The notes below the pieces were generated by a model. The model was given only the letters and a program-made list of their open reading frames with translations, was not told the DNA's origin and searched no databases. From Formicarius rufipectus (lineage: Eukaryota; Chordata; Aves; Passeriformes; Formicariidae), in the NCBI GenBank assembly GCA_013399695.1, contig VXAU01001764.1:70327-134326 (forward strand): a stretch of DNA of 64,000 nt, read 5' to 3'. The position numbers were made by a program, and so were the translations under genes. Every line of letters begins with the position of its first letter. The stretch's first letter is position 1. Shown piece by piece: positions 13,401-22,479 of the stretch.

Positions 13401-16400
13401 TCCATCCGAGACCCTTATTACAAGGAGAAGGTGTCACGCACCGTCAGCCTGCCCACACGAGGAAACACCTTGTGAGCACGGGGTGATTGATGGGTCTCTG
13501 AGCACTGGGAGGCTCATGGAGCCATGGGCCAGCCCATGGGAAGTTGTGCCTGGCCTGTGAAGGTGCAAAGGGGTGAAGGTGAGCCAAATCCAGCCTCTAT
13601 CCAGGCTTGGCTACGGCAAGCAGCAGTGGATTTCTCCAGTGGGGCTCAAAGGGTGTCCAGGAGTATGTTGGCATCCTGTGCAGATGGAGAGGAGGGAAAG
13701 AATGGTGGTGTGTGAGGGTCCCCAGCTCCCTGCTCCTGGTTATCAGCCCTCTTGGGTTGCCAAAAACTTCCACGCTCAGTGCTACCTTGAGGCATCTTCT
13801 GACACTCTGACTCCAGGGCAGCCCAAGTTCTCATTTGCTCTTCTGAAGGAAGGCAGAGGTGTTCAGTGTGGAGGGACCCAGGGCAGGGCAGGCACCCACT
13901 CTCTTCTCTTCCCTTGCCTCAGTCCCAGGCAGTCTCGGGGCTCAGACACCTCACCTCTGACCAGGCGGAAATCCTACGACCGTGGGCAACCTGCCAGGTG
14001 AGCCTGGGAGCAATGGTGACGTGGGTTGGGGGGTGCTGGGTGGCCCAGAGGAGTGGGGAAGGATGCTGTGGTGCCCAGTGAGCAGCTCCTGAGTCCCGTG
14101 TCCCTCTGATCCTTCCCTGCTCAGGCCTGCAGACATTGGCTTCACACCACCCTCGTCCCCACCCACCCGTCCGCGCAACGACCGCAACGTCTTCTCCCGT
14201 CTCACGAGCACCCAGAGCCAGGGGTCTGCCTTGGATAAGTAAGTCCTGGTGGGGTGGGAGTGTCTGAGTGAGGGGGACCCAGACCGTGACAGCACACACG
14301 TGTACCAACTGCTGTGGGGGAATATGGGAGCACCAGGACTTGGGTTGGCTCCAGCCACTGTCCTGTCACCACTTTGCCCCCCTGCTTCTCCCTGTGAGGG
14401 CACAGCTGCTGTGCCAGCACCCTGCCCCTGCCCACTGTGCCCTGCTCTGAGTTCACACTCCTGGCTCCTGCCTGGAGACAGCACAGTGCCAGCCTTGGAC
14501 CCCTGGAAAGGCGATGGAGCAGGATGGGGTGAGGGGATGAGGGCCCACAGGAAGCTGATGGATGGGCATTCACCCACAAACGCTGCTCCAGCCTCCCCTG
14601 CCAACAGGTTGGGTGCTCCCCTTGGCTTGGACATTGTTAGCAGTGCCGGCGTTCCCTGATGGAGACCCGCTGTCTGATCACCACATGCCCTCCTGCTCCT
14701 CTGCTCTCCCCTGGTTCTCCATGTGTGCTTCTCCTTCTCCTCTCCACTCCTCCTCTCTGTCCTACACTGGCTTGGATGCAATAACAATCCTCCACCTCTG
14801 ACTCCACTGCTGTCTCCTCTAGTCTGGGTTTTCTCTCCCATAATCCTGCTAATTTTCTGCCCCTAGGTCTGATGACAGCGATTCCTCTGTCTCGGAGGTG
14901 CTGAGGTATAGACAACTTTCTATTTATTATCCCTTCCTCCGCTCCTCCTTTTCTCTGTCTCAGGTGCCTGCTCTGCCTGTCCCCACATGCTCTGCCTGCA
15001 CCTTGCTGCTCGTGTGTCTGTCCCCTCCTGGCATGCCACCTCTAGTGCCTGATGTTGTCCCCTCGGTTGCAAGTTAGAACCGTTCCTGCTTGGATTAACC
15101 CTTGGAAACACGGAGCTGGGCTCACCTGTGGGCACTGGTGCTTTGGGGTGGCAGCATGTTCTCCTCCATCTCTGATGGGTTCTCATCAGCTTGAGGCCAC
15201 CATGTCCCACCCATTCCCCAGCTCTCCAGCAGGACAGTGGGATGGTAGAGAAGGGGGCAAGTGGCCCTGGGTGCTTCTAGGATGTCCTTCATGCAAGCTT
15301 CTTCCAGGCAGATGTCTCAGGTTCTCCCCATGCCTGGTTGTGCTTCCCTGGTGCTGAGCTGGGGAAAGTTGATCTCTTTCCCAAATAAATCAAGTCAGAT
15401 TATGGTACAGAGCTCAGCCTTGGGCTTTTAAGGTGTTCCTGGGCTTCTCCCACTGCACCCACCCACCTGTGGGGGTTTCCCAATGCAAGGACTAACTTTC
15501 CCCCATTCTTAAGGAACATCAGCCTCATTGCAGCCTTCCAGTGCCTAAAGGGGCTTATTAGAAAGACTGACTTTTTACTGGGGCAGATAGTGACAGGATA
15601 AGGAGGAACAGTTCTAAACTGAAAGAGGAGGGGTGGAATAAATTCTTCCCTGTGAGGGTGGGCAGGCCCTGGCACAGGTTGCCCAGAGAAGCTGTGGCTT
15701 CCTCATCCCTGGAAGTGTCCAAGGCCAGATTGGACAGGTCTTGGAGCCACTTGGGCTAGTGGAAGCTGTCCCTGCCCATGGCAGGGGGGTGAAGTGAGAT
15801 GGTGTGTAAAGGTCCCTTCCAGTCCAAACCATTCCATGATTCTGTGATCAGCCCTCCAGCACCTGGATGTCCCCTGACTCTGCCTGTGTCCTGAGCTCCT
15901 GCAGGCCCCAGTCACTGGGGAGGTGACACCAGATCAGTCCAGGCTGTGTCACCTCGGGCAGTTTTCAGGCAGGCAGGCAGGCAGTGCCTCTGTCAATGGA
16001 AAACACCTTACTCTGGGGAGTCAGGATTTCCCTTTGGACTCAGTGTTGCTTTGAGACTGGTGGAAACACTTGGGAGTCAGGGCAGGGCTGTTGGGTTGGC
16101 ACTGGTGAGTTCAGAGTTGAGGAAGAACAGTCACGTGCATGTGGTTTCCAAACCCAAATTAATGAGCTTGTGCTTATCCTCATGACTAACGCAAACCTTG
16201 CCCTTTCCTCCAGCCCCACGCTGCAGTTTCCCTGCCTGTAAGAAGAAAGTAGCCCAGCCTGTGGTCCCTTGGCTGTGGGTGGCTGTGCTTGGTGGCCAGG
16301 CACACCAGTGTCCCAAGGGTCACACACAGAAGGGTTGGGCTGGTGGTCCTCAGCACCCTCTGCATGTCTGAAGTAGAGGGGATTGGCAGACGCTGTGTCC

Positions 16401-19400
16401 CCTGGGACAGGCAGCAGTGTCCCCTGGAGGCAGGTTTGGCAGGGGTGGGTCCTCTCCTGCCCAAAGTTAGTCGTGGGTCCAGGAACAGCCACTGTGACAG
16501 GGATGCAGGGTGCAAAACCTGGTGCTGCCCTTTGTCACCCTTGTGGTAAAGGAGAGGGGCCCTGTCTCCAAATGTCACCAGCCATAGGCTGACAGCCTCC
16601 GAGGGACTGGGGTGCTGATATTGGTACCCTGAGACATCTATCCCAGCAGAGCTTCTGGCTGGAGAGGGCACAGTTTGTCCCACAAGGGACCTCAGGGCCA
16701 GTGAGTTGGGTCTGCTGACGTGCCTTTGGTCTCTGCTGGCCAGGCACGAGAGGTTTAGGGGGAGAGAAGAGGCCACTGGGCAGCCTCTCCCTTTCCCAGT
16801 CTGTAATGCTGGGGCAGAGATAGGCAGGGTCTACCTTTGAGGAGACTCCTGGGGTTTCTACAGAGACCTTGTCTCAGCCATGCCACGTTCAGGTGGAGAG
16901 ACCCATCTCACTGCGGGGCAGTGGGAGCTGCCTGCTGTGAGACCATGCCCTGGAGCTGTGGGCACAGTGCCTCTCCACCCCTGCACCGTACCTGTTCTCT
17001 CTCTCCCATGAAGGGGCATCATTAACCCGGTGGGTGGCACCAAGAATGCCCGGACAGCCCCTCTGCAGTGTGTCTCAGTGGCAGAGGGGCACACCAAGCC
17101 TGTGCTCTGCCTGGATGCCACCGACGAGCTGCTCTTCACCGGGTCCAAAGGTGCGTGTCGGGCAGAGGCGACAGGGAAGGTGTGGGTGGGTGTTTTGGAG
17201 CAGGTTGGCACTGGGAATGTGGGACGTGCTGGGCACTGTGGGGACAGTCCCTGTGTTCAGTGTTGAGCCCTGCCCTGCCCCAGTGCTGGGGCTGGCTGGC
17301 TCCTTTCCCCTGACTCTGTGGGTGGGAGGAGATGCTTGGAAGAGATATGGTCCCCAGGCCACCGTGCCCTGGGTGGAGACTCCCCCCTGACACTCTTGGG
17401 CACGTTGTTCTTCCTACAGACCGGAGCTGCAAGATGTGGAACCTGGTGACGGGCCAAGAAATCGCTTCCCTCAAGGGTCACCCAAACAATGTGGTTTCCA
17501 TCAAGTACTGCAGCCACACGGGGCTGGTGTTCACCGTGTCCACCTCGTACATCAAAGTGTGGGACATCCGCGACTCCACCCGCTGCATCCGCACCCTCAC
17601 GTACGTCCCCTCAGCTCTGGGAGACCCGGGGCACTCTGGGCATCTCTGGCTTGGCAGAAACCAGTCCCAGGACCTACAGGGGCCAGGGCCAAGTACCAGC
17701 TCCCTTAGTGCCAGTTTGCAGTGCTGCTTCCTTAGGGAACAGGGAGGTTGTGAGAGACTTTGGGGTGAGGGGAGCCATGGGGACCTTCTGCAGTGAAGAC
17801 TCAGGATCATAGAATCATTGAATATGTTGAGTTCAAAGGGAGACCCATCAGGGTCATTGAGTCCGACCCCTGGCCCTGCAGAGGGCACACCATGTGCCTG
17901 AGAACATTGTCCAAGTGCTTCTTGAACTCAGACATGCCTGGTGCTGTGCCCACTTCCCTGGTGTGCCTGTTCCAGTGCTCAACACCCTCTGGGTGAAAAA
18001 CCTTTTCCTGATATCCCACCTAAACCTTCCCCACCTCCTCCAGCCATTTCCTCAAGTCCTGTCACTGGTCATGAGAGTGATGAGATCAGTGCCTGCCCCT
18101 CATGAGGATGCTGAAGACCACAATGAGATCTGCCCTCAGTCTCCTCCAGCTGAACAAACTAAGTACCCTCAGCCACTCCTTGTAAGGCATCCCCTCCAGA
18201 CTCCCATCCTCCTGGCCTCCTTTGCACTCTCTCTAATGGCTGAAGGTCTTCTCCCTTGGTGCAGAGGTCAAGACCTCTGTTTCCCTGTGCTGGATGCCAG
18301 CACTCACCGGCTCTTCCTGTGGGAAGCAGAGAGGAATAGGAAGAGAGCAGAATGGCCCTCAGATGGAAACCAGGGCAGGATGCTCTGTCATGCACAGACC
18401 TGACATTCCTGGCAGCCTCTGCAGGCTGGGCACTTGTCTGGGGGACAGATCTCTAGTTGGTCTCATTGTGGCCAGAGAGACGGATCTTTCCAGGGTCATC
18501 TCTCAGTGTGGGACCCACCTGAAGCCCAACAACCCCCTGCAGTTCCTCAGTGGCTCTGGTCTCCACTTCACCTCCTCCCCCCTCGACCTCTCTCTCCTTT
18601 AGGTCTTCTGGGCAGGTGATCTCTGGGGATGCGTGTGCCGGGACCAGCACCCGCACTGTCACCGGCGTGCAGGGGGAGCACCAGATCAACCAGATCGCGC
18701 TCAACCCCACGGGCACCACGCTCTACGCGGCCGCCGGCAACGCCGTGCGCGTCTGGGAGCTCAGCAGGTGAGGCCAGGACGCCCCACGGGTGTCGAGGGG
18801 ATCCTGGCTGCTCACAGGGGCCTGAAATCATCCCCCCGTGGGAGGACTGGAAGCCTTTTCCATAATGGAAGTTGCCTGAAATAAGGACTTTGAGGACCCT
18901 TTGCTGAGGGACCCAAGGAGTGACGGCAGCGCTGGAGCTGCTTGGGGTGGGGGCTTTGTCTGTGCGCTGGGCAGAGCTCAGGAGAAGGAGGATGGCAAGT
19001 GGGATGAGCAGCAGTACCCCTTGGTCTTGCCCTCGTCCTCCTGTCTGCCTGTTGGGCTGCAAACCGTGTGCTGCAGCCTGGGCTCTGCAGCCAGATGTTG
19101 GCACGCTGTCAGGCTGTGTAGCCAGATGTTGGCACCCCCCAAACTGCTTTCCTTCCCTGGCATCACTGGGAATGAGATCTCCGTGCCCACTATCCCCCAA
19201 AGGAAGCAGCCCCTGCTGGAGGGGGACGGGATGGGTGGTGCCTGTGCCTGGGAGGGCCCTTTGGAGGAGCTCCAGCACCCAGGAGGGGGCTGACCCGTGC
19301 CCTTGCTCCAGGTTGCAGCCTGTGGGAAAGCTGAGCGGCCACATCGGGCCCGTGATGTGTCTCACGGTGAACCAGACGGCGAGCAACCACGACCTGGTGG

Positions 19401-21501
19401 TCACGGGCTCCAAAGATCACTACGTCAAGGTACTCCCTTCCTTGGGGATCAGCACCCCGTCCTGTAGGGAAGCCCAGATGTTGGCAACCCCTGAGGTCTC
19501 TTCTCTCCTTCTGAAAGCTGAGCTCAGATTCTATTTTCACTTCTGCATATGAGGATTTTGCTTGTCTCCTCTTCCCAAATCTTTTGCTTGGTGCACAATA
19601 CATCTTCTGAGGAGGATTTTCATGTCATACCTCAGACCCTGTGGCTGGGACTTGCATGTGGTGACTGACCCAGATGAGCAGATCACCCTGTTCTGCTCAA
19701 TTCAGCCCCCCATGCCCCATGTAGATGCTTTGTGCCTGCATGGTCACAGCTCCAGCACAGCAGGAGCCTCTCCCTTCCTTTCAGGTTTTAGTGGATTGAA
19801 ATTAGAGCTGGCACCAGGGAAATGAGGAGGGATGGTGAGTGAGACAAGGTCCCACTCAGCTGGTAGCTTGGCTTATGGGGAGTGTAAAGGCTCACCAGAA
19901 GTAAAATGCAGCACAGTGGGGCTGTCCCTGGTGACAGATCTCCTCTGCTAGTGGCAGGACCCTCAGCCCTAAAAAGCCTCAAGTGGCTAACACCCACTCC
20001 CCTTTTCCAGCACCACTCTGGGTGTCCTGAACACAGAGGGTGGTGACCAAGCTCCCCAGGAGAGGGCCAACTCTGTCCCCAGTGCCATCCTTTACCCACT
20101 GCTCTTCCCCAGGTGTTTGAAATCACGGAGGGCACGGTGGGCAATATTGGCCCAACTCACAACTTTGAGCCCCCTCACTACGATGGCATCGAGTGCCTGG
20201 CCATCCAGGGAGACGTCCTCTTCAGTGGCTCCAGGGACAACGGCATCAAGAAGTGGGATCTGGAGCAGCAGGAGCTTACCCAGGTCTGGAGGGGAGCCCA
20301 GCACAGGTTCTGGGGTGATGTGGGGCAGAGGGGTGATGCTGCTGGGGTCTGGGGGGACCCTTGTCCAGGGACTTCCTGCTGGTGTCCTTGCATGGAGCTC
20401 ACCAGGGAGGGCATTCCCAATCCTGGGCTGCGTGTAGGAGAGGGGGTGCTGTGCCCCCATAGTTTGTGCTGTGGGGCACTCAGGATTGCCAGCTGCCCCA
20501 CAAACAGGCTGTGGCATCAGTTGCAGTATGGGGGGGGTTGTGTTCCACTCCTGAGTTCAGGATTGTTGTCTCCAGCCCAGGGAAGAAACCAAGCCCTGAC
20601 ATTGGAGTCCAATCCCTTGGCTCCTAACTGGGCATCCCACAACCCCAGTGAGCCCCAGAGTGTCAGTGAGGACCCAGCTGCCCAGGCTGGGTGTGGGATG
20701 CTGTTGGGGGTGCTGCAGATGATGAGGGTGGTCATGCCCTCTGCTCTGTGCCCATACCTACAGCAAATCCCCAATGCCCACAAAGACTGGGTGTGTGCCC
20801 TGGCCTTCATCCCCGGCCGCCCCATGGTGCTGAGCGCCTGCCGAGGAGGCGTCATCAAGGTCTGGAATGTGGACACCTTCACCCCGGTTGGGGAGATCAA
20901 GGGGCACGACAGCCCCATCAACGCCATCTGCACCAACTCAAAGCACATCTTCACTGCCTCCAGGTGAGCCCCGGGTTCTGCCCCCACAGCCTCCCGGGAA
21001 GGGGGAGACTTTGGGGCTGAGCTGTCCCCCCTGGGCCTGGCTGGGTGGGGGGATGTGCTGGGTGAACAGGGAGTGGGGAGGGAGGGAAGGGGAGAGGTTC
21101 ACAGCTTTCTAGTCCCTCCACTGCTTCATCTCCTCTTTAGCCTGCCCATGGCACGGCCTGCCCACCACAGTGCCAAGAGCTGTCCCCAGCCATCCCCTGC
21201 CCACGCTCTGGTGACGCCCTGGGTTACCCCCCCTATGCAGGGACCCCTCTTCCCTCGGGGCTGGGCATCCTCTGCTGCTCTCGGGGAGCTCTTTGGCAGC
21301 AAGACTCTGATACCCTCTTTTCCACCATGTCCCTTTTTTCCCTTCCTTTTTCTCTGTCTCTCTCTGTCTCTCCTCCTCCCCACCTCCCATCTGTGCCACA
21401 GCGACTGCCGGGTAAAGTTATGGAATTACGTGCCTGGGCTCACCCCTTGCCTTCCACGACGCGTCCTTGCCATAAAGGGCCGTGCTACTAGTCTGCCTTG
21501 A
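1292..21501 (+). CDS. KIF21B: KIF21B, kinesin-4 family motor protein (5'-truncated by window edge; 32 exons)
   Basis: Plus-end-directed microtubule motor that pauses and limits microtubule growth in neurons and lymphocytes (family knowledge). Thirty-two GT-AG exons join without a frameshift into 1,491 codons plus TGA. Numbering from the first codon here: motor remainder 1-224 with switch I NxxSSRSH (70-77), switch II DLAGSE (124-129), [13 protein letters not shown] (170-182) and the [13 protein letters not shown] motor end (212-224); coiled-coil stalk about 225-895 with an acidic stretch near 430-480; Ser/Pro/basic linker about 950-1134; WD40 propeller about 1135-1491. The P-loop exon and start codon lie upstream; human KIF21B is 1,637 residues, so about 146 are missing. 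The wording (for example the [18 protein letters not shown] segment and the C-terminus) matches KIF21B rather than KIF21A as I know them. Introns of more than 300 bp hold no other gene that I can see; several carry CR1 pieces listed separately. A second possible last exon is at 22207. Confidence 0.96.
1651..1785 (+). CDS. KIF21B: KIF21B exon (motor, switch I)
   Basis: 45 codons, phase 0 at both ends, acceptor gttgtag, donor gtgaga. Contains the kinesin switch I motif [11 protein letters not shown], whose Ser-Ser-Arg contacts the nucleotide gamma-phosphate (family knowledge). Confidence 0.95.
2126..2293 (+). CDS. KIF21B: KIF21B exon (motor, switch II)
   Basis: 56 codons, phase 0, acceptor ctgcag, donor gtacgg. 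Encodes a variable loop, then [19 protein letters not shown], the switch II region that couples ATP hydrolysis to microtubule binding. The variable loop is KIF21B-like in length. Confidence 0.95.
2769..2884 (+). CDS. KIF21B: KIF21B exon (motor, microtubule-binding loop 12 / alpha-5)
   Basis: 38 codons plus two bases, acceptor ttggtag, donor gtaagg. Encodes [12 protein letters not shown] and [20 protein letters not shown], the conserved kinesin microtubule-binding segment. Confidence 0.95.
3486..3681 (+). CDS. KIF21B: KIF21B exon (end of motor and neck)
   Basis: Completes a split Ser codon, then 65 codons; acceptor ccaag, donor gtgagt. Covers [20 protein letters not shown], the [13 protein letters not shown] motor end and the start of the neck/stalk helix ([19 protein letters not shown]). 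Confidence 0.95.
4613..4802 (+). CDS. KIF21B: KIF21B exon (first coiled coil)
   Basis: 63 codons plus one base; acceptor ccaccag, donor gtgagg. Heptad-rich helix including the KIF21-typical GKRVIGEDG and [14 protein letters not shown] segments. Confidence 0.94.
4915..4978 (+). CDS. KIF21B: KIF21B exon (coiled coil, 64 nt)
   Basis: Short exon giving [20 protein letters not shown]; both splice phases match the neighbours (donor gtgagt). Too short to stand alone but required to keep the stalk in frame. Confidence 0.93.
5385..5700 (+). mobile_element. CR1 LINE fragment
   Basis: Sense CR1 3' segment in a KIF21B intron, recognised by cagatagtgagaggaccagg, the aaactaaaagtggagagattt segment, and the gttgcccaaagcagctgtg and tgtccctgcccacggcagg segments. 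Confidence 0.85.
5776..5997 (+). CDS. KIF21B: KIF21B exon (stalk with variable Ser/Pro loop)
   Basis: 73 full codons plus split ends; acceptor gcccag, donor ggtgag overlap resolved as gtgagg at 5998. Encodes [19 protein letters not shown], a Pro/Ser loop that varies between species, then [14 protein letters not shown]. Confidence 0.93.
6390..6471 (+). CDS. KIF21B: KIF21B exon (Lys/Glu-rich stalk)
   Basis: 27 codons after a split Ser; acceptor ccatag, donor gtgagc. Encodes [14 protein letters not shown], turning acidic ([10 protein letters not shown]) at its end. Confidence 0.92.
6942..7059 (+). CDS. KIF21B: KIF21B exon (acidic insert)
   Basis: 39 codons plus one base, mostly Glu/Asp/Ser (for example [19 protein letters not shown]). 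The matching acidic stretch exists in mammalian KIF21B. Donor gtaaag, acceptor tctcag. Confidence 0.92.
7260..7451 (+). CDS. KIF21B: KIF21B exon (second coiled coil)
   Basis: 63 full codons flanked by split codons; acceptor cctccag, donor gtgaga. Highly conserved helix from [19 protein letters not shown] through [14 protein letters not shown]. Confidence 0.95.
8095..8294 (+). CDS. KIF21B: KIF21B exon (second coiled coil, continued)
   Basis: Completes Ser, then 66 codons from [20 protein letters not shown] to EMKKAK; acceptor caccag, donor gtacct. Confidence 0.95.
8451..8558 (+). CDS. KIF21B: KIF21B exon (basic coiled coil)
   Basis: 36 codons, phase 0 at both ends, encoding [20 protein letters not shown] and the following Arg/Lys-rich helix; acceptor gttgcag, donor gtgaga. 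Confidence 0.95.
8904..8972 (+). CDS. KIF21B: KIF21B exon (69 nt, coiled coil)
   Basis: 23 codons, phase 0: [20 protein letters not shown] and TQE. Acceptor gtgcag, donor gtgagg. Confidence 0.94.
9349..9578 (+). CDS. KIF21B: KIF21B exon (stalk hinge)
   Basis: 76 codons plus two bases. Runs from [18 protein letters not shown] through a Ser/Thr/Glu-rich hinge to [17 protein letters not shown]. The segment after LGD ([12 protein letters not shown]) appears shorter than in mammals. Donor gtcagg. Confidence 0.94.
9973..10120 (+). CDS. KIF21B: KIF21B exon (regulatory coiled coil)
   Basis: 49 codons after a split Arg: basic [20 protein letters not shown], then a helix ending EADMERLIK. This corresponds to the regulatory coiled coil of KIF21 proteins; in KIF21A that region is the hotspot for eye-muscle fibrosis (CFEOM1) mutations that relieve autoinhibition (established for KIF21A). 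Confidence 0.95.
10219..10413 (+). CDS. KIF21B: KIF21B exon (regulatory coiled coil, continued)
   Basis: 65 codons, phase 0, [20 protein letters not shown] through [13 protein letters not shown]; acceptor cccccag, donor gtgggc. Confidence 0.95.
11194..11295 (+). CDS. KIF21B: KIF21B exon (102 nt)
   Basis: 34 codons, phase 0, [20 protein letters not shown] to NFLKASIDK; acceptor tctcag, donor gtgcag. Confidence 0.95.
11385..11860 (+). mobile_element. Probable solo LTR fragment in KIF21B intron
   Basis: Differs from neighbouring intron sequence: TATA-like tataaaagacagagaggg near 11431, followed by a pyrimidine-rich start-like stretch, then a T-rich downstream part with a tatatatatata run. The layout fits an avian ERV LTR (promoter, R/U5), but I see no internal region or primer site. 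Boundaries are rough. Confidence 0.45.
11989..12154 (+). CDS. KIF21B: KIF21B exon (last long helix)
   Basis: 55 codons plus one base from [20 protein letters not shown] to [10 protein letters not shown]; acceptor ccccag, donor gtggga. Confidence 0.94.
12410..12470 (+). CDS. KIF21B: KIF21B exon (61 nt)
   Basis: Encodes [19 protein letters not shown] between split codons; acceptor atgcag, donor gtaaga. Confidence 0.92.
12771..12828 (+). CDS. KIF21B: KIF21B exon (58 nt)
   Basis: Encodes [19 protein letters not shown] after a split Ser; donor gtcagt. Preserves frame with both neighbours. Confidence 0.92.
13266..13471 (+). CDS. KIF21B: KIF21B exon (linker before WD40)
   Basis: 68 codons plus two bases: [36 protein letters not shown] and [12 protein letters not shown]. 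Acceptor ctctag, donor gtgagc. Confidence 0.95.
13923..13997 (+). CDS. KIF21B: KIF21B exon (basic linker)
   Basis: 24 full codons: [20 protein letters not shown] and GQPA, with split Phe and Arg at the ends. The RRKSYDR stretch is a likely phosphorylation/interaction motif (inference). Confidence 0.94.
14125..14238 (+). CDS. KIF21B: KIF21B exon (proline-rich linker)
   Basis: 37 codons: [20 protein letters not shown] and [17 protein letters not shown]; donor gtaagt at 14239 splits the Lys codon. Confidence 0.94.
   Translation, partial: ACRHWLHTTLVPTHPSAQRPQRLLPSHEHPEPGVCLG
14867..14905 (+). CDS. KIF21B: KIF21B exon (39 nt)
   Basis: Tiny exon encoding [12 protein letters not shown] between split Lys and Arg codons; acceptor ccctag, donor gtatag. 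It matches the human segment and is needed for frame. Confidence 0.9.
15528..15852 (+). mobile_element. CR1 LINE fragment
   Basis: Sense CR1 3' end in the long intron before the WD40 exons. It ends with the usual tail (aaaccattccatgattctg). It is internally complete for the last 300 bp and moderately diverged. Confidence 0.88.
17014..17150 (+). CDS. KIF21B: KIF21B exon (WD40 blade 1)
   Basis: 45 codons from [20 protein letters not shown] to [14 protein letters not shown]; acceptor atgaag, donor gtgcgt. Start of the WD40 propeller after a 2.1-kb intron. Confidence 0.94.
17420..17600 (+). CDS. KIF21B: KIF21B exon (WD40 blades 1-2)
   Basis: 59 codons from [20 protein letters not shown] to [17 protein letters not shown]; contains the KMWN and KVWD strand ends typical of WD repeats. 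Donor gtacgt. Confidence 0.95.
17808..18270 (-). mobile_element. CR1 LINE fragment (antisense)
   Basis: Starts with the reverse-complement CR1 tail (atcatagaatcattgaat) and continues through the antisense body (caacaccctctgggtgaaaa, ctcctccagctgaacaaact). It lies in a KIF21B intron between two WD40 exons and resembles an older CR1 subfamily. Confidence 0.85.
18603..18767 (+). CDS. KIF21B: KIF21B exon (WD40)
   Basis: 54 codons, [20 protein letters not shown] to NAVRVWELS; acceptor cctttag, donor gtgagg. Confidence 0.94.
19312..19429 (+). CDS. KIF21B: KIF21B exon (WD40)
   Basis: 39 codons, [20 protein letters not shown] to [11 protein letters not shown]; classical GH...GSKD WD-repeat spacing. 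Donor gtactc. Confidence 0.95.
20113..20283 (+). CDS. KIF21B: KIF21B exon (WD40)
   Basis: 57 codons, phase 0, from [20 protein letters not shown] through [20 protein letters not shown]; donor gtctgg. Confidence 0.95.
20764..20963 (+). CDS. KIF21B: KIF21B exon (WD40)
   Basis: 66 codons plus two bases, [20 protein letters not shown] to [14 protein letters not shown]. It ends in a split Ser (AG) that can pair with the C of either downstream last exon (21402 or 22207). Confidence 0.95.
21402..21501 (+). CDS. KIF21B: KIF21B last exon, major form
   Basis: Completes Ser, then 32 codons and [23 protein letters not shown] to GRATSLP. The C-terminus matches the known KIF21B ending. The acceptor ccacag lies in a long pyrimidine-rich tract. 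Confidence 0.93.
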
Positions 21502-21516
21502 CCCTCCTGCTCTTTG

Positions 21517-21652
21517 ACTCTCTTGCTCATGTGCTCTTCTTCTGTCTCTCCTTCCCTTTTCTCTCCATCTCTCCCTCCCCCTGTCCCTCTCACTGTTGGT
21601 TTTGCTCTTCTCTCTCTTTTTTTCCCCTCTTTCTCTCTGGTCTGAGCTGCTT
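21517..21652 (+). repeat. Pyrimidine-rich (CT) tract
   Basis: Low-complexity tract with many TCTCT/CTTCC runs between the two alternative KIF21B last exons. A second such tract (about 21315-21390) precedes the first of them. Both resemble binding sites for polypyrimidine-tract binding proteins (inference). Confidence 0.7.
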
Positions 21653-22206
21653 CTTCACGGTATGAAACTCTTCTGCGTTTTTCCCCACCTGATAAGTCTT
21701 TGCTTAGAAGGGACTCGTCCCCTTGGCCCGGCCATACCCCTGCCTTGGTTTCATTTGCTTTTTGGGGTTTTTTTCCTTGCCAAGTGCCCACATCTACTGT
21801 GGCAACTCTGTGGAAGCCACAGCCTGCCCACACTTTTGCATGGATAGTGGGTTGGGAAGTCAGCAGCCACCTCCAAATCAGCCCATGCCCCGGGGGGACC
21901 GAGCAGAGCAGCTCCCTGGATATCAGTGCTGGGACACAGTCAGAGCTCATTAGAGGGGGACAGGAGTCCAATTGTCACCATCTCCCTTTGCCCCCAACTG
22001 CTGCCAGTGAGCTGAGCCCCACTGGGCCTGCCTGCTCCCCAGAGTGCATCAGGGATTTCCTGGCAAGGGGAAAGAGTTCTGGGAAGCTGTGGGGGCTGCA
22101 TGCTGCCACGGGGGGGTTGGGGGGGAGCATGTCCCCTCGTGGTGCCTCTGCGGGGCTCCTGCCCCAACCCCTGGGTCATGCTGTCCCTCTCACCTTTGTT
22201 CCTCAG

Positions 22207-22261
22207 CGACTTGACAGTGAAGCTCTGGAGTGGGAGGAGGTTGCCTGCAGGGTCAAACTAG
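22207..22261 (+). CDS. KIF21B: Possible alternative KIF21B last exon
   Basis: After a good acceptor (tttgttcctcag) the sequence opens with the same C-GAC phase as the 21402 exon and reads DLTVKLWSGRRLPAGSN then TAG at 22259. The DLTVKLW start is a canonical last WD strand, parallel to DCRVKLW of the other exon, so this looks like an alternative C-terminus made by choosing a more distal 3' splice site. Seen: phase, acceptor, WD motif and stop. Inferred: that it is used. Confidence 0.72.
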
Positions 22262-22441
22262 GAACTGCAGAAGGACTGGAAGGCATGGGAGCAGGGGGAA
22301 GGTCCGAGTGCCTCCCCTTGCTATTAGGACTCGGTCATCTCCAGGAACTCAGCCCAGGACAGGGACTTCTTTGTGCCTGACCCAACGGGGTGGATGATGC
22401 CTCATCTTATGCTTTGAGTGCTGCCAGCTCCTGTGAGCAGA

Positions 22442-22479
22442 CAGCTCTGTGGGGCACTGGCAGCTCTGTGGGGCACTGG
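22442..22479. repeat. 19-bp tandem duplication
   Basis: Perfect double copy of cagctctgtggggcactgg within the KIF21B 3' UTR. Confidence 0.9.

Noticed and set aside
13951..14841. 296-codon minus-strand ORF
   Set aside because: Shadow of KIF21B exons and introns on the opposite strand.
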